50,673 nt of DNA from Ruminiclostridium sp. (GCA_017635095.1 JAGBMA010000174.1:1-50673), one strand, 5' to 3'; shown: positions 16,791 to 30,323, counted from the first letter of the stretch. Notes: generated by a model from the sequence alone, not told the origin. Translations and numbers: made by a program.

Positions 16791-16859
16791 ATCATACAGC
16801 CCGCCGAGCCTGTCGCTCCAGCCGCGCAGCCGAAGATCCCAGTCAAGTATGTAATTCAT
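16779..16859 (-). pseudogene. 26-residue ORF whose 3' end is replaced by the repeat
   Basis: ATG at 16859 with AAGGAG 5 bases upstream, an excellent start. It reads MNYILDWDLRLRGWSDRLGG and three more residues, then enters the repeat, whose first bases GGG AAC CTC TAA supply the last codons and the stop. The strong ribosome site and the sudden end inside a mobile-looking element suggest the 5' remnant of a longer gene. No continuation is visible beyond the repeat. Confidence 0.5.
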
Positions 16860-16963
16860 GTAAACTCCTTGTTATGTGAGAAGCAGTCTCTCCGGCACCG
16901 GCAGTCCGGGGAATGTGCGCCGGTTTCCGGGACACCGCAATAAGACATCACGTTAAGGATAAG

Positions 16964-19117
16964 CTACATCAGTATTATTGCAAGCATAGTAAGGTCATCA
17001 AACTTTTCCGCGTCGCCGACAAATTCATCGACTGTCTTCTGGACAGCCGGAAGGATATCATGCGGGCCGCTATCCTTGTTTGCATTGAGCACTTCGAGCA
17101 TACGATCCTCGCCGAACAGCTCATCTTCGCTGTTCGTGGCTTCGGGAAGACCGTCGGTATAAAGGAACAGCATATCGCCCTTTTCGAGAGGTATCTCGTA
17201 TTCGCTGAACTTCATTCCGTCCATTCCGCCGACCACGAACCCGTGCTTGTCTCTCAGGAACTCAAAATCCCCGCCGGCTTTTCTTATGACCGGGAACTCG
17301 TGACCCGCATTCGACGCGGTCACCTTTCCCGTCGATATCTCAAGCACCCCGAACCACACGGTCACGAACATTTCCTCATCGTTTTTCTTGCATATCGCGG
17401 CGTTGGTCTGTTCAAGCACCTTGCCCGGAGAACCGCCCTGCATAGCGTAATTCTGTATGAGTATCTTCGACATCATCATGAACAGAGCCGCCGGAACGCC
17501 CTTTCCGCTCACGTCCGCCATTACCATGCCGAGGTGATCGCTGTCTATGAGGAAGAAGTCGTAGAAATCGCCGCCGACCTCCTTTGCGGGAGTCATGGTC
17601 GCGTAGATATCGAACTCCTTTCTGTCCGGGAACGCCGGGTATATGTTCGGGAGCATATCCGCCTGGATCTTACGGGCAAGCTCAAGCTCTGTGCCTATGC
17701 GCTCCTTTTCCTTGGTGATCTCGGTTATATCCATGATATACTGCTTCGTTTTCTTTGAAAGGTCGTCGAACGCCTCGGCAAGCACTTCTATCTCGTCATT
17801 TGTCTTATAGAGCTCTTTCATTTCAAACAGCTTGCCGGTCTTTGCGCCTTCAATGATATCGGCGGTCATGCTTTCTATCGGTTTTACGATCTTTCCCGCA
17901 AAATTCAGTATGCCGACAATGCAGATCACAAGCACGGAGCCGGCTATTATCGTCATGGCGTTTGCAGTGGTGGTGCTCTCCTCCTCGTATGCCGCACTTG
18001 CTTCTTCGTTTATGCGATCGTACTCTGAAAGCATACGGACGGTGGACTGCTCCGCCGCTTCACGGCTCACTATCGAAACTGCAGTCCAGTTGATAACGCT
18101 GAGCGGGGTCCCGCACATATAGTATTCATTCCCGCCTATCTCAACGGATCTGAGCCCGGTCTCCGAAACGAGCGCATCTTTCACAAACGCGGCGAGCTCC
18201 TTTTCGCTGCCGTTCCTGAGATCGCCGGCGGTATCGGAGATCTCAACGCTGAAGATCTCGTTATCCGTGGGAGCGAACACGACCTGACCCTTATCGTTTA
18301 TGATTATCATGAAGCCGCTGTCGGAATAGGATTCCTCCACATAAGCCTCCATAGTATCGAGGTAGATATCTATGCCGACGACGCCGATAAGAGTGCTTCC
18401 TTCATACACCGGAGCCGAGCAGGTGACGCATATCCGGTCGGTGAACGTATCTTCCGTCACACCGGAGAAATATATCTCCCCCGAATCCGCGGCTCCCCTG
18501 TACCACGGTCTGTCAAGCACGGGGAAATAAATCTGCCTGCCGTTTTCGTCAAACTTGTTGGACGCCATGTTGTCGATACCGATGTGGGTGCCGTCCTCAA
18601 AGCCTATGTACACGTTGGTGCTGTATGGCGAGCTTGAAAATATCGCCGACATCATACCGGTCATATGCGCGGCGACCGGCAGGTATTCCGAGTTTTCGTA
18701 GTCCGCGCCTTCCGCATAGAGCAGCTGGGCGGTGACGGTACCGTCTGTTGAGGGGTCGGGGAGCTCCACCTTCCCCGGCGCTACACTGCTTCTGTTATTG
18801 AACAGCCCCTCCGCGAGAGTTCTGAGCGTGACCACATCTTTCCGGACGGTCATAAACATCTCGTCGGAAATATACGCCTGCATATCATTGATCTTTACCA
18901 TGGCGGATTCAAGCGCCCCGTGCATCGTTTCCTCGGATATGGCGCTGATGGCTTCCTGCTGTTCCGTCCTTGTCTTCTCAACGATCCCGGTCAGGGTCGT
19001 TCTCTGGTACATGGATATCAGCACATATACCCCCACAAACGCTGCAAGGATAACGATGAAAAGGTTGAGTATCTTCTGATGGATACCGCCTATAGTGATC
19101 CCGAAAAATTTTTTCAT
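16964..19117 (-). CDS. SpoIIE-family PP2C phosphatase with Cache sensor and HAMP domain
   Basis: 717 residues. Transmembrane helix (about 15-38), extracellular double Cache domain (about 40-375) with an RPWY motif near residue 205, second helix (about 384-403), HAMP (about 404-455), short coiled coil with ITEITKEKERIGTELELAR, and a PP2C/SpoIIE serine phosphatase domain (about 485-717) with metal-binding EVGGDFYDF and MADVSGKGVPAALF. Such proteins relay an extracellular signal by dephosphorylating an anti-anti-sigma factor or similar protein; no such partner lies nearby. AAGGTG lies 5 bases before the ATG. It is transcribed divergently from the beta-galactosidase gene. Confidence 0.94.
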   Translation of the reverse strand: MKKFFGITIGGIHQKILNLFIVILAAFVGVYVLISMYQRTTLTGIVEKTRTEQQEAISAISEETMHGALESAMVKINDMQAYISDEMFMTVRKDVVTLRTLAEGLFNNRSSVAPGKVELPDPSTDGTVTAQLLYAEGADYENSEYLPVAAHMTGMMSAIFSSSPYSTNVYIGFEDGTHIGIDNMASNKFDENGRQIYFPVLDRPWYRGAADSGEIYFSGVTEDTFTDRICVTCSAPVYEGSTLIGVVGIDIYLDTMEAYVEESYSDSGFMIIINDKGQVVFAPTDNEIFSVEISDTAGDLRNGSEKELAAFVKDALVSETGLRSVEIGGNEYYMCGTPLSVINWTAVSIVSREAAEQSTVRMLSEYDRINEEASAAYEEESTTTANAMTIIAGSVLVICIVGILNFAGKIVKPIESMTADIIEGAKTGKLFEMKELYKTNDEIEVLAEAFDDLSKKTKQYIMDITEITKEKERIGTELELARKIQADMLPNIYPAFPDRKEFDIYATMTPAKEVGGDFYDFFLIDSDHLGMVMADVSGKGVPAALFMMMSKILIQNYAMQGGSPGKVLEQTNAAICKKNDEEMFVTVWFGVLEISTGKVTASNAGHEFPVIRKAGGDFEFLRDKHGFVVGGMDGMKFSEYEIPLEKGDMLFLYTDGLPEATNSEDELFGEDRMLEVLNANKDSGPHDILPAVQKTVDEFVGDAEKFDDLTMLAIILM

Positions 19118-19167
19118 TATATCACCTTATAACAATCTCATAGAATATAAATGGACATACACAATAT

Positions 19168-19197
19168 ATTATATCACACATTCACAGGGATTGTCAA
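19168..19197 (-). promoter_or_regulatory. promoter of the SpoIIE-family phosphatase
   Basis: Minus strand TTGACA (19197-19192), 18-base spacer, TATAAT (19173-19168). Confidence 0.7.
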
Positions 19198-19271
19198 TAA
19201 CGGCAAAGCAAATGGTTTTTCTTATAACGGAATATTATGCAAGCAAGGTCCGTGCGTATATTTGCGCGGTA

Positions 19272-19300
19272 TTGCATTATTTGCAGATATCTGGTATAAT
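19272..19300 (+). promoter_or_regulatory. promoter of the beta-galactosidase gene
   Basis: TTGCAT (19272-19277), 17-base spacer, TATAAT (19295-19300) with an extended TGG in front of the -10. No clear catabolite-response palindrome was found in the 90-base leader. Confidence 0.7.
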
Positions 19301-19388
19301 AGGCTGAGAAGATGTTTTTATGAGGGTCGGTGTTTTATACACATCGTCAGGCGCTCATAAAGACCCGGAAATTCACAGGCAGGTGTAA

Positions 19389-22406
<3,018 letters not shown>

Positions 22407-22417
22407 AGACCCGGCGC

Positions 22418-24290
<1,873 letters not shown>

Positions 24291-24312
24291 TAAACATAAA
24301 GGAGTTGATAAT

Positions 24313-24573
24313 ATGTTGGATATAAGACCTGTTTCGGAACTCCGGAACAACTTCACCGACATTGAAGCCGCCGTAAAAAACGGACACCCAGTTTACCTCA
24401 CCAAAAACGGCTACGGCTCAATGGTCGTTATGAGCATCGAACAGTATTCCGCACTCACAGATGACATCGGGCGCAAACTCGATGAAGCCGATGAATATGC
24501 CGCAAAGCACAGCGAAAGAATGACACATGAGCAGGTATTCGGGAAGGTGCGTGAAAAGCTTGCCGGAAAGTGA
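24313..24573 (+). CDS. antitoxin of the Phd/YefM family
   Basis: 86 residues. The N-terminal fold (RPVSELRNNFTDIEAAVKNG, then PVYLTKNGYGSMVVMSIEQY) is typical of Phd/YefM antitoxins, which bind their own operator and neutralise the partner toxin with the flexible C-terminal tail. AAAGGAG lies 8 bases before the ATG. The toxin reading frame starts inside the last codons of this gene, the usual coupled arrangement. It probably binds the TTATGATA repeats in its promoter. Confidence 0.92.
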   Translation: MLDIRPVSELRNNFTDIEAAVKNGHPVYLTKNGYGSMVVMSIEQYSALTDDIGRKLDEADEYAAKHSERMTHEQVFGKVREKLAGK

Positions 24574-24877
24574 ATTTGAGATACGATATCTGCCGCTGTT
24601 CGAGCACGATCTTGCAGAAGCTGCGCTGTATATCAGCGAAGTATTGATGAACGAAACTGCCGCAAACAAGCTTATCGACGACACCGAAGCCGCAATTCTC
24701 AAACGCGCAAAGTCGCCTGCATCTTTCAAGCCGTACCGCTCCGCAAAGAAGCGCGAACACGAATATTACCGTATAAACGTTGGGAATTTTTCGGTATTCT
24801 ATGTCATTGTCGGAAACGTCATGGAAGTCCGCAGATTCATCTATTCAAAGCGTGATATAGACAGTCTTTTGCGGTAG
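24551..24877 (+). CDS. toxin of the RelE/ParE family
   Basis: About 108 residues with a GTG start at 24551; TTG at 24557 is equally possible, since AAGGTG lies 10 bases before it. The ATG at 24527 has no ribosome site and gives an odd extension. The core EIRYLPLFEHDLAEAALYI, a central AAILKRAKSPASFKPY and the C-terminal YRINVGNFSVFYVIVGNVMEVRRF follow the RelE/ParE fold, so the target is either ribosome-bound mRNA or gyrase. The tail RRFIYSKRDIDSLL is common in YafQ/RelE-like members. It overlaps the antitoxin by 23 bases. It ends 1 base from the stop of the converging glutamate-synthase operon. Confidence 0.88.
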   Translation: MKSLPESEFEIRYLPLFEHDLAEAALYISEVLMNETAANKLIDDTEAAILKRAKSPASFKPYRSAKKREHEYYRINVGNFSVFYVIVGNVMEVRRFIYSKRDIDSLLR

Positions 24878-24878
24878 T

Positions 24879-25598
24879 TCAATTATTCACATAAAGCCGT
24901 CTGTACGGGTTGCTCGTGTTCGGTGTGAGCTTGTAAAAATGCGCGTTCAGAAGCTCTTCCGCATCGTACCCGAACTTCTTCGCGAACAGCTCCACGTCCG
25001 CTTTTATCGCTCTCATATCAGCCTTGTCCGCGTCCTCGCAGAGCACCTGCGCGGGCAGTTCCGGCGCGTGTTCCGTGCGGATATACATTACCCCGCCGTG
25101 CATTCCGGTACAGCAGAAATCCCCCACCGGACACTGCTTTTCATAGCCGATGCCGAGGACGATTATGCGCCCGCCGGCCTGATATTCCGCGAGGAAATCC
25201 CCGGTCTTGCCGCCGATGACCATGAGCGGCTTCTTCTCCATATACTCCTTCATGTGAATGCCCGCGCGGTAGCCCGCCGAGCCTTTCACAAGTATCTTCC
25301 CGTCGCGCATTCCGTAGCCTGCCGCATCGCCGACATTGCCGTGAATAGTGATCGTGCCGTCGTTCATCGCGTCGCCCACAGCGTCCTGCGCGTTGCCGTA
25401 AACGGTGATGTCGCACTCGGTCAGATACGCGCCGAGAGCGTTGCCGGGAATGCCCGAAATGTGGATATCCTTGCCGGTGCAGCCCGAACCTGTGTAGCGC
25501 TGTCCGAGCATATTTTCTATCTCAACTTTCCGGCTTTTCGAGCTGCGGATTTTTTCGTTCAGCTCCCGGAAGCTGAGGTTTTCAGCGTTGATTTTCAT
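24879..25598 (-). CDS. glutamate synthase GXGXG-domain protein
   Basis: 239 residues from the ATG at 25598, which shares one base with the stop of the upstream gene (TAATG). The right-handed beta-helix of the glutamate synthase alpha C-terminus is visible as spaced glycines: AVGDAMNDGTITIHGNVGDA, then GYGMRDGKILVKGSAG. In usual GltB this is part of one 1500-residue chain; here it is a separate subunit, as in archaeal-type enzymes. It probably packs against the FMN subunit to scaffold the ammonia tunnel. Last gene of the glt operon. Confidence 0.9.
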   Translation of the reverse strand: MKINAENLSFRELNEKIRSSKSRKVEIENMLGQRYTGSGCTGKDIHISGIPGNALGAYLTECDITVYGNAQDAVGDAMNDGTITIHGNVGDAAGYGMRDGKILVKGSAGYRAGIHMKEYMEKKPLMVIGGKTGDFLAEYQAGGRIIVLGIGYEKQCPVGDFCCTGMHGGVMYIRTEHAPELPAQVLCEDADKADMRAIKADVELFAKKFGYDAEELLNAHFYKLTPNTSNPYRRLYVNN

Positions 25599-26845
25599 TA
25601 CGCCGCACCCCCTTTTGCAAGTATTTCTTGTCTCTTTTCTTTTGCAAATGCCGCCAGCTGCGGAGCCTTGCAAAGCAGGTCATAATCGACGTTTGCGAGG
25701 TCTGTCTGTTCGCGGATAAGGGCGGTGTAAATGCCCGCTCTTGCAATTTTTTCGCCCATGAGAATGAAGCCGCACAGTTTGTTATTGCAGCTAAACAGCT
25801 TCTTCACATTTTCGCCGTCAGCTTCCTCATAACAGTCGCCCGTGTACGCGCCCGCCGTGATGATGTGCAAGCCGAAAAATCCGATCGCGTTCATCGGGAA
25901 AGCCTGCTCGAACTTGTCAGCTGCACCCGCCATATTATGCCCCGCGACAAGCCCCTGCGCATACGCGTTTGGCATGATCGCGATAATGTGGGAAGTGCCT
26001 GTGGTGATGTCCTCGGACACGGTGCAGTCCCCCGCTGCCCAGATGTTTTTCACGCCTTTCACAGCCTGTTTTTTGTCGGTAAGAATGCCCTTTTCCACCT
26101 TTGCTCCTGCGTTTTCCGCAAGCTCGGTATTCGGGCGGACTCCGACTGCCGTTATCAGGATATCAAACTGCAATTCCTCGCCGTTTGTGAGTGTTGCAGT
26201 ATTTTTGTTGAGGCTTTTCGCGCTCGTGTTCAGCAGGAATTTTACGCCGTGGGCTTCGATGTGCTTCTGCATGATCTCGCTCGTCTGCTTGTCGAGAATT
26301 GACGGCAGAATGCGGTCTGCGAGGTCGATAACGGTCATTTCACAGCCGTAATGTTCAAGCGCTTCGGCGGCTTTCAGTCCGATCAGACCCGCGCCGATGA
26401 TAAGCACTTTTGAGCCTTTCTGCACGACTTTTTCAATGCCCTTAACGTCGTCAATTTTTATAAAACTGAAACGGTTTTTAACGCTGTCAAGTCCGTCCAT
26501 TGGCGGGACAAACGGCTTTGAGCCTGTCGCTAAAAGCAGCTTTCCGTACTCAACTTTTTCGCCAGTTTCAAGCTCCACAACTTTAGTTTTGCTATCAACC
26601 GAAACTGCGCGCTTTCCGAGCATAGTTTCGACACCGTTGACCTTGTAAAAGTCTGCGGGGCGGTACTGCATACGGCTTTCCGACACGTCACCTTTGAGCA
26701 GATACGAGATGAGCGGGCGGGAGTAGATGTGATATTTTTCGTCCGAGATCACCGCTATACTGCCCTTTTTGTCGTGTTCGCGTATGCCCTCTATACAGCC
26801 CGCAGCGGCTGCCGAATTGCCGACGATAACGTAATCAAACTTCAT
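25598..26845 (-). CDS. FAD/NAD(P)-dependent oxidoreductase of the glutamate synthase operon
   Basis: 415 residues, pyridine nucleotide-disulphide oxidoreductase class 2 fold. FAD-binding start YVIVGNSAAAAGCIEGIR, NAD-binding motif LIIGAGLIGLKAAEAL near residue 150, second FAD motif GVKNIWAAGDCT. It resembles rubredoxin-reductase or NirB-type modules. It begins 4 bases inside the stop of the ferredoxin gene. The likely job is to take electrons from NAD(P)H and pass them to the ferredoxin and then to the FMN subunit, standing in for GltD. The electron donor is inferred. Confidence 0.88.
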   Translation of the reverse strand: MKFDYVIVGNSAAAAGCIEGIREHDKKGSIAVISDEKYHIYSRPLISYLLKGDVSESRMQYRPADFYKVNGVETMLGKRAVSVDSKTKVVELETGEKVEYGKLLLATGSKPFVPPMDGLDSVKNRFSFIKIDDVKGIEKVVQKGSKVLIIGAGLIGLKAAEALEHYGCEMTVIDLADRILPSILDKQTSEIMQKHIEAHGVKFLLNTSAKSLNKNTATLTNGEELQFDILITAVGVRPNTELAENAGAKVEKGILTDKKQAVKGVKNIWAAGDCTVSEDITTGTSHIIAIMPNAYAQGLVAGHNMAGAADKFEQAFPMNAIGFFGLHIITAGAYTGDCYEEADGENVKKLFSCNNKLCGFILMGEKIARAGIYTALIREQTDLANVDYDLLCKAPQLAAFAKEKRQEILAKGGAA

Positions 26846-27282
26846 GCCGTTTCACCTCGCTCCTCGAATACGATTGCCCCGTTGATGCAGTTCTTCACAC
26901 AGGCGGGAGTTCCACCATTTGCCGTGCAGAGTTCGCACTTGCTTGCGGAATGCCCGCCGTCTGCGACTACACAGCCATATGGACATGACAGCACGCAGGT
27001 GTAACAGCCGACGCACTTTTCGTGGTCTATCTTCACCACGCCGTCAACTTTGCTGATAGCCCCGGCGATACAGTTTTTCATACATTGCGGGTCGTCGCAG
27101 TGACGGCACTGCACCGCGAAATTTATGCCGTTCCCGTCCTCGACTTTTATGCGGGGGACTGCGTTCCTACCGAGCCGGAAAGCCTTGTAAAACTCCGGCT
27201 CCGAGCCATTCGCAAATGCGCAGTAATACTCGCACAAATGGCAGCCGAGGCACCTTTCTTCGTTCACATATATTTTTTTCAT
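26842..27282 (-). CDS. poly-ferredoxin with four 4Fe-4S clusters
   Basis: 146 residues from the ATG at 27282, chosen because AGGAG lies 9 bases before it and it follows the preceding stop by 4 bases. Sixteen cysteines fall in the four-cluster pattern of the HycB/DmsB family: CLGCHLCEYYC, CRHCDDPQCMKNC, CVGCYTCVLSC and CELCTANGGTPACVKNC. It is an electron-transfer subunit linking the FAD protein to the FMN synthase subunit. Overlaps the FAD gene by 4 bases. Confidence 0.92.
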   Translation of the reverse strand: MKKIYVNEERCLGCHLCEYYCAFANGSEPEFYKAFRLGRNAVPRIKVEDGNGINFAVQCRHCDDPQCMKNCIAGAISKVDGVVKIDHEKCVGCYTCVLSCPYGCVVADGGHSASKCELCTANGGTPACVKNCINGAIVFEERGETA

Positions 27283-27286
27283 ATCT

Positions 27287-28792
27287 TTATTCTCCTGCAT
27301 GAAGGATTCCGAGAATTTGCAGCTCCTTTTCGGTCAAGCCGATACCGCGGAGCATAAGCCGGTTGCCCCTGAGCGCTTCAATGGAGTTGATGCCCATACC
27401 GCCCATGATCTCCTGAATTTCATGGTTCCAAGCGGTCACGAGGTTGACAAGACGGTGGTAGGCAATGTCCGGGTTAAGGCGCTTGACGAGCTCCGGGTTC
27501 TGGGTAGCAATGCCCCAGTTGCACTTGCCGGTGTGGCAACTCCTGCACAGGTGACAGCCCATTGAGAGCAGCGCCGGAGTAGCTATGTAAACAGCGTCCG
27601 CGCCCAGTGCGATAGCTTTCACAGCGTCGGAACTGCAACGGATAGAGCCTGCCGCGACTATCGAAACTTCGTTGCGTATCCCCTCGTGGCGCAGTCTGCC
27701 GTCAACTGCCGCAAGGGCGAGTTCGATCGGTATTCCCACGTTATCGCGGATTCGTGTAGGAGCCGCGCCCGTTCCTCCCCGGAAGCCGTCAATCGCGATT
27801 ATGTCCGCGCCCGAACGTGCAACGCCCGAAGCTATCGCCGCAACGTTGTGGACTGCCGCGATCTTGACGATGACGGGCTTCTTGTACTCGGTGGCTTCCT
27901 TGACCGAGAAAATGAGCTGGCGCAGGTCCTCGATGCTGTAAATGTCGTGGTGGGGTGCGGGTGATATCGCGTCTGTCCCGCGGGGTATCATGCGGGTGTG
28001 CGCCACATCTTCCTTTATCTTCTCGCCGGGGAGATGCCCGCCGATACCGGGCTTTGCGCCCTGCCCCATTTTAATTTCGATAGCCGCGCCCGCGTTCAGG
28101 TAGTCCTTGTGTACGCCGAAACGTCCGCTTGCCACCTGCACTATCGTGTTTGCGCCGTACTTGTAAAAGTCTTTGTGCAGACCGCCCTCGCCGGTGTTGT
28201 AGAATGTGCCGAGTTCTTCTGCCGCTCTTGCAAGACTTTCGTGTGCATTCTTCGAGATCGAGCCGTAGGACATTGCGCTGAACATTATCGGGACGTTGAG
28301 CGTCAGCGACGGTTCAAGTGTGGTGTCAAGCTCGCCGTTCTTGTCGAACTTCATCTTCGTGGGCTTCTTGCCGAGGAAAACGCGCGTCTCCATTGGCTCG
28401 CGGAGCGGGTCTATCGGCGGGTTCGTGACCTGCGACGCATTCAGCAGAATTTTGTCCCAATAGACGGGATAATCCTTCGGCGTACCCATTGACGAGAGCA
28501 GGACGGAGCCCGTCCCCGCCTGTCTGTAGGCTTCGGTCATGAGGGGCTGGGTGTAGTTCGCGGACTTGCGGAATGCGTTCTCGTTCGGACGGATCTTCAG
28601 CGCACCCGTGGGGCAGATACAGACGCATCTCTGGCAGTCCACACACCGGTTTTCGCGAGCTAACATCTTGCCGAAATCCGCGTCGTAGTAGTGGACTTCG
28701 TTTGCGCACTGGCGCTCACAGGCGCGGCAGCTTATGCATTTATCGTAATTGCGGATGACTTCAAATTCCGCAGGAAAATAGTTCACAGGCAT
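27287..28792 (-). CDS. glutamate synthase FMN-binding subunit with N-terminal ferredoxin domain
   Basis: 501 residues. Residues 1-70 hold two 4Fe-4S motifs (CISCRACERQC, CVDCQRCVCIC). Residues about 80-500 are the FMN synthase barrel: MFSAMSYGSISKNAHESLA, GEGGLHKDF, GAKPGIGGHLPG, and the 3Fe-4S loop CHLCRSCHTGKCNWGIATQ. It reduces 2-oxoglutarate plus ammonia to glutamate. It begins 10 bases inside the amidotransferase gene (ATGCCTGTGA overlap), a tight coupling that suggests 1:1 synthesis. Confidence 0.94.
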   Translation of the reverse strand: MPVNYFPAEFEVIRNYDKCISCRACERQCANEVHYYDADFGKMLARENRCVDCQRCVCICPTGALKIRPNENAFRKSANYTQPLMTEAYRQAGTGSVLLSSMGTPKDYPVYWDKILLNASQVTNPPIDPLREPMETRVFLGKKPTKMKFDKNGELDTTLEPSLTLNVPIMFSAMSYGSISKNAHESLARAAEELGTFYNTGEGGLHKDFYKYGANTIVQVASGRFGVHKDYLNAGAAIEIKMGQGAKPGIGGHLPGEKIKEDVAHTRMIPRGTDAISPAPHHDIYSIEDLRQLIFSVKEATEYKKPVIVKIAAVHNVAAIASGVARSGADIIAIDGFRGGTGAAPTRIRDNVGIPIELALAAVDGRLRHEGIRNEVSIVAAGSIRCSSDAVKAIALGADAVYIATPALLSMGCHLCRSCHTGKCNWGIATQNPELVKRLNPDIAYHRLVNLVTAWNHEIQEIMGGMGINSIEALRGNRLMLRGIGLTEKELQILGILHAGE

Positions 28793-29898
28793 CTTCTTTT
28801 ACCCTCCTCGTTGAGAGTTATGATAACGGGCTCTCCGCCCTTCGGCGACCACACGTTTTCGCAGTCCGGGCATATCGCGCGGATAGCGCATTCCTCGCTT
28901 GCGATGTACGTTGTGTCGCCCTTGTCGGCAACTACCATTGACCGCAGTTTCAGCCGGTCGTTGAGCGCCATTAACCCTCCGGTGTAGCCGAGGATTATGG
29001 AGAATGGACCCGTGATGAGCAGTCCGGACATAGCCTGCCGCAAGTATCTGAGCTTCGCGGCGCGCTTCGGATCGGTCTTTTCGATGCTGTCTATCTTGCT
29101 CCAGAACGGAGCGGCGATGACGCTTGCCACATCTTCAAGTGACAGGCTTTGCTTGCGGTTGAGCCAGTCGAAAATGTAGGTGATGACCTCGGTATCGGTG
29201 AGGAGCGTGCATTTGTAGCCGAACATCTCTATGAACCGGCGGTTCGCGTCATACGAACTGATCTCGCCGTTATGCACGATCGAGTAGTCGAGCAGCGCGA
29301 ACGGGTGTGCGCCGCCCCACCAGCCGGGGGTGTTTGTTGGATATCGTCCGTGGGCTGTCCACGCGTAGCCCTCGTACTCGTCCAGCCGGTAGAAGCGCCC
29401 CACATCTTCCGGGTAGCCCACCGCCTTGAACACGCCCATATTCTTCCCGCAGGAAAACACATACGCGCCGTCAAACTCGGTGTTTATGCGGATAACGCAC
29501 TTGACGGTGAACTCTTTCTCGTCGAGCTGAGAAGACGCAAGCTTTGTGGGGCGCGGGTCGAGAAAGTACCGCCAGATAAGCGGCTCGTCCTTGATCTCGG
29601 GGATATGCCGGATCGGTATGCGGCTGAGGTTTATGATGTCGAAGTGACGGTCGAGGAACTCCTCCGTCTTCACCCGGGCTTCGGTGTTGTCATAGAAAAC
29701 GTGGAACGCGTAATGCTCCTTGTACTCGGGATAGATGCCGTAGCCCGCAAACCCGCCGCCCAAGCCGTTTGAGCGATCATGCATATACGCTATGGACTTT
29801 ACGATATCGGCGCCGCTCACCCGTTTTCCGCTGCGATTTATGAATCCGGAAATTGCACATCCTGCAGGTATTCGGACTTCTCCTTCTTTAAAGCTCAT
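28783..29898 (-). CDS. glutamate synthase class II glutamine amidotransferase subunit
   Basis: 371 residues. Class II (Ntn-type) amidotransferase; the nucleophile is Cys14 in IPAGCAISG, so a 13-residue propeptide must be removed. Further family motifs: HGRYPTNTPGWWGGAHPFAL and SIVHNGEISSYDANRRF. It releases ammonia from glutamine for the FMN subunit. GGGAGG lies 9 bases before the ATG. First gene of the operon, transcribed from the promoter at 29939-29967. Confidence 0.93.
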   Translation of the reverse strand: MSFKEGEVRIPAGCAISGFINRSGKRVSGADIVKSIAYMHDRSNGLGGGFAGYGIYPEYKEHYAFHVFYDNTEARVKTEEFLDRHFDIINLSRIPIRHIPEIKDEPLIWRYFLDPRPTKLASSQLDEKEFTVKCVIRINTEFDGAYVFSCGKNMGVFKAVGYPEDVGRFYRLDEYEGYAWTAHGRYPTNTPGWWGGAHPFALLDYSIVHNGEISSYDANRRFIEMFGYKCTLLTDTEVITYIFDWLNRKQSLSLEDVASVIAAPFWSKIDSIEKTDPKRAAKLRYLRQAMSGLLITGPFSIILGYTGGLMALNDRLKLRSMVVADKGDTTYIASEECAIRAICPDCENVWSPKGGEPVIITLNEEGKRRCL

Positions 29899-29938
29899 GT
29901 TCTGAAACCTCCCGGAACAGTATTATTTCAATGGCTAT

Positions 29939-29967
29939 ATAATATCACGAGCTTTTGACAATGTCAA
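29939..29967 (-). promoter_or_regulatory. promoter of the glutamate synthase operon
   Basis: Minus strand TTGACA (29967-29962), 17-base spacer, TATTAT (29944-29939). The -35 lies in a perfect palindrome, TTGACA-A-TGTCAA (29955-29967), which could be a regulator site. Confidence 0.75.
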
Positions 29968-30088
29968 CCGTTTTTGCAAGATTTATTTTTGATTCCTGCA
30001 TATTTTGTAGAAAGGCAACATTTTGAACAAGTGCGGGGCTGTTTTTTGCATAATTATCACAAATTTAATTCATTGTGTTGCTTATTTT

Positions 30089-30142
30089 CTCGGAAGTGCG
30101 TTCGGCGCATACCGCCGTATCAATGCATTCCGAGCTGTTTTT
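30089..30142 (+). terminator. orphan terminator-like hairpin between the divergent nitrogen operons
   Basis: CTCGGAA (30089-30095) pairs with TTCCGAG (30128-30134). TGC/GCA and CGGCG/CGCCG continue the stem inside, and five T follow (30138-30142). No gene lies upstream on this strand, so it would terminate a short RNA from the 29.97-30.09 region. I found no convincing promoter for one. Confidence 0.45.
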
Positions 30143-30211
30143 GCTATATTATAAAGGAATAACCCAGAGAAATATTTTTGCAAGTTTTCAGAATTTTTAT
30201 TGCAAAAACTA

Positions 30212-30240
30212 TTGACAAACCGAAAAGTCTGTGCTATAAT
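30212..30240 (+). promoter_or_regulatory. consensus promoter of the glutamine synthetase operon
   Basis: TTGACA (30212-30217), 17-base spacer, TATAAT (30235-30240): a perfect match to both hexamers. Start expected near 30247. Confidence 0.9.
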
Positions 30241-30258
30241 ACGAATTGTGGAACGGCA

Positions 30259-30305
30259 AAGGCGCCGGTGCAGGGATAAGTGTCTCTCACCGGCGCTTCT
30301 GTTTT
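30259..30305 (+). promoter_or_regulatory. terminator-like hairpin in the glnN leader
   Basis: GCGCCGGTG (30262-30270) pairs with CACCGGCGC (30288-30296), flanked by AAG/CTT, followed by TTCTGTTTT. It begins about 15 bases after the predicted start site and ends about 20 bases before the glnN ATG. A constitutive terminator there would silence the operon, so it is probably an attenuator or a stability element. Confidence 0.55.
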
Positions 30306-30323
30306 ATAGAAAGGAAGATACTT

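Noticed and set aside
24527-24550. ATG start for the toxin at 24527
   Set aside because: No ribosome site and an odd eight-residue extension; GTG 24551 or TTG 24557 fits the family length and spacing better.
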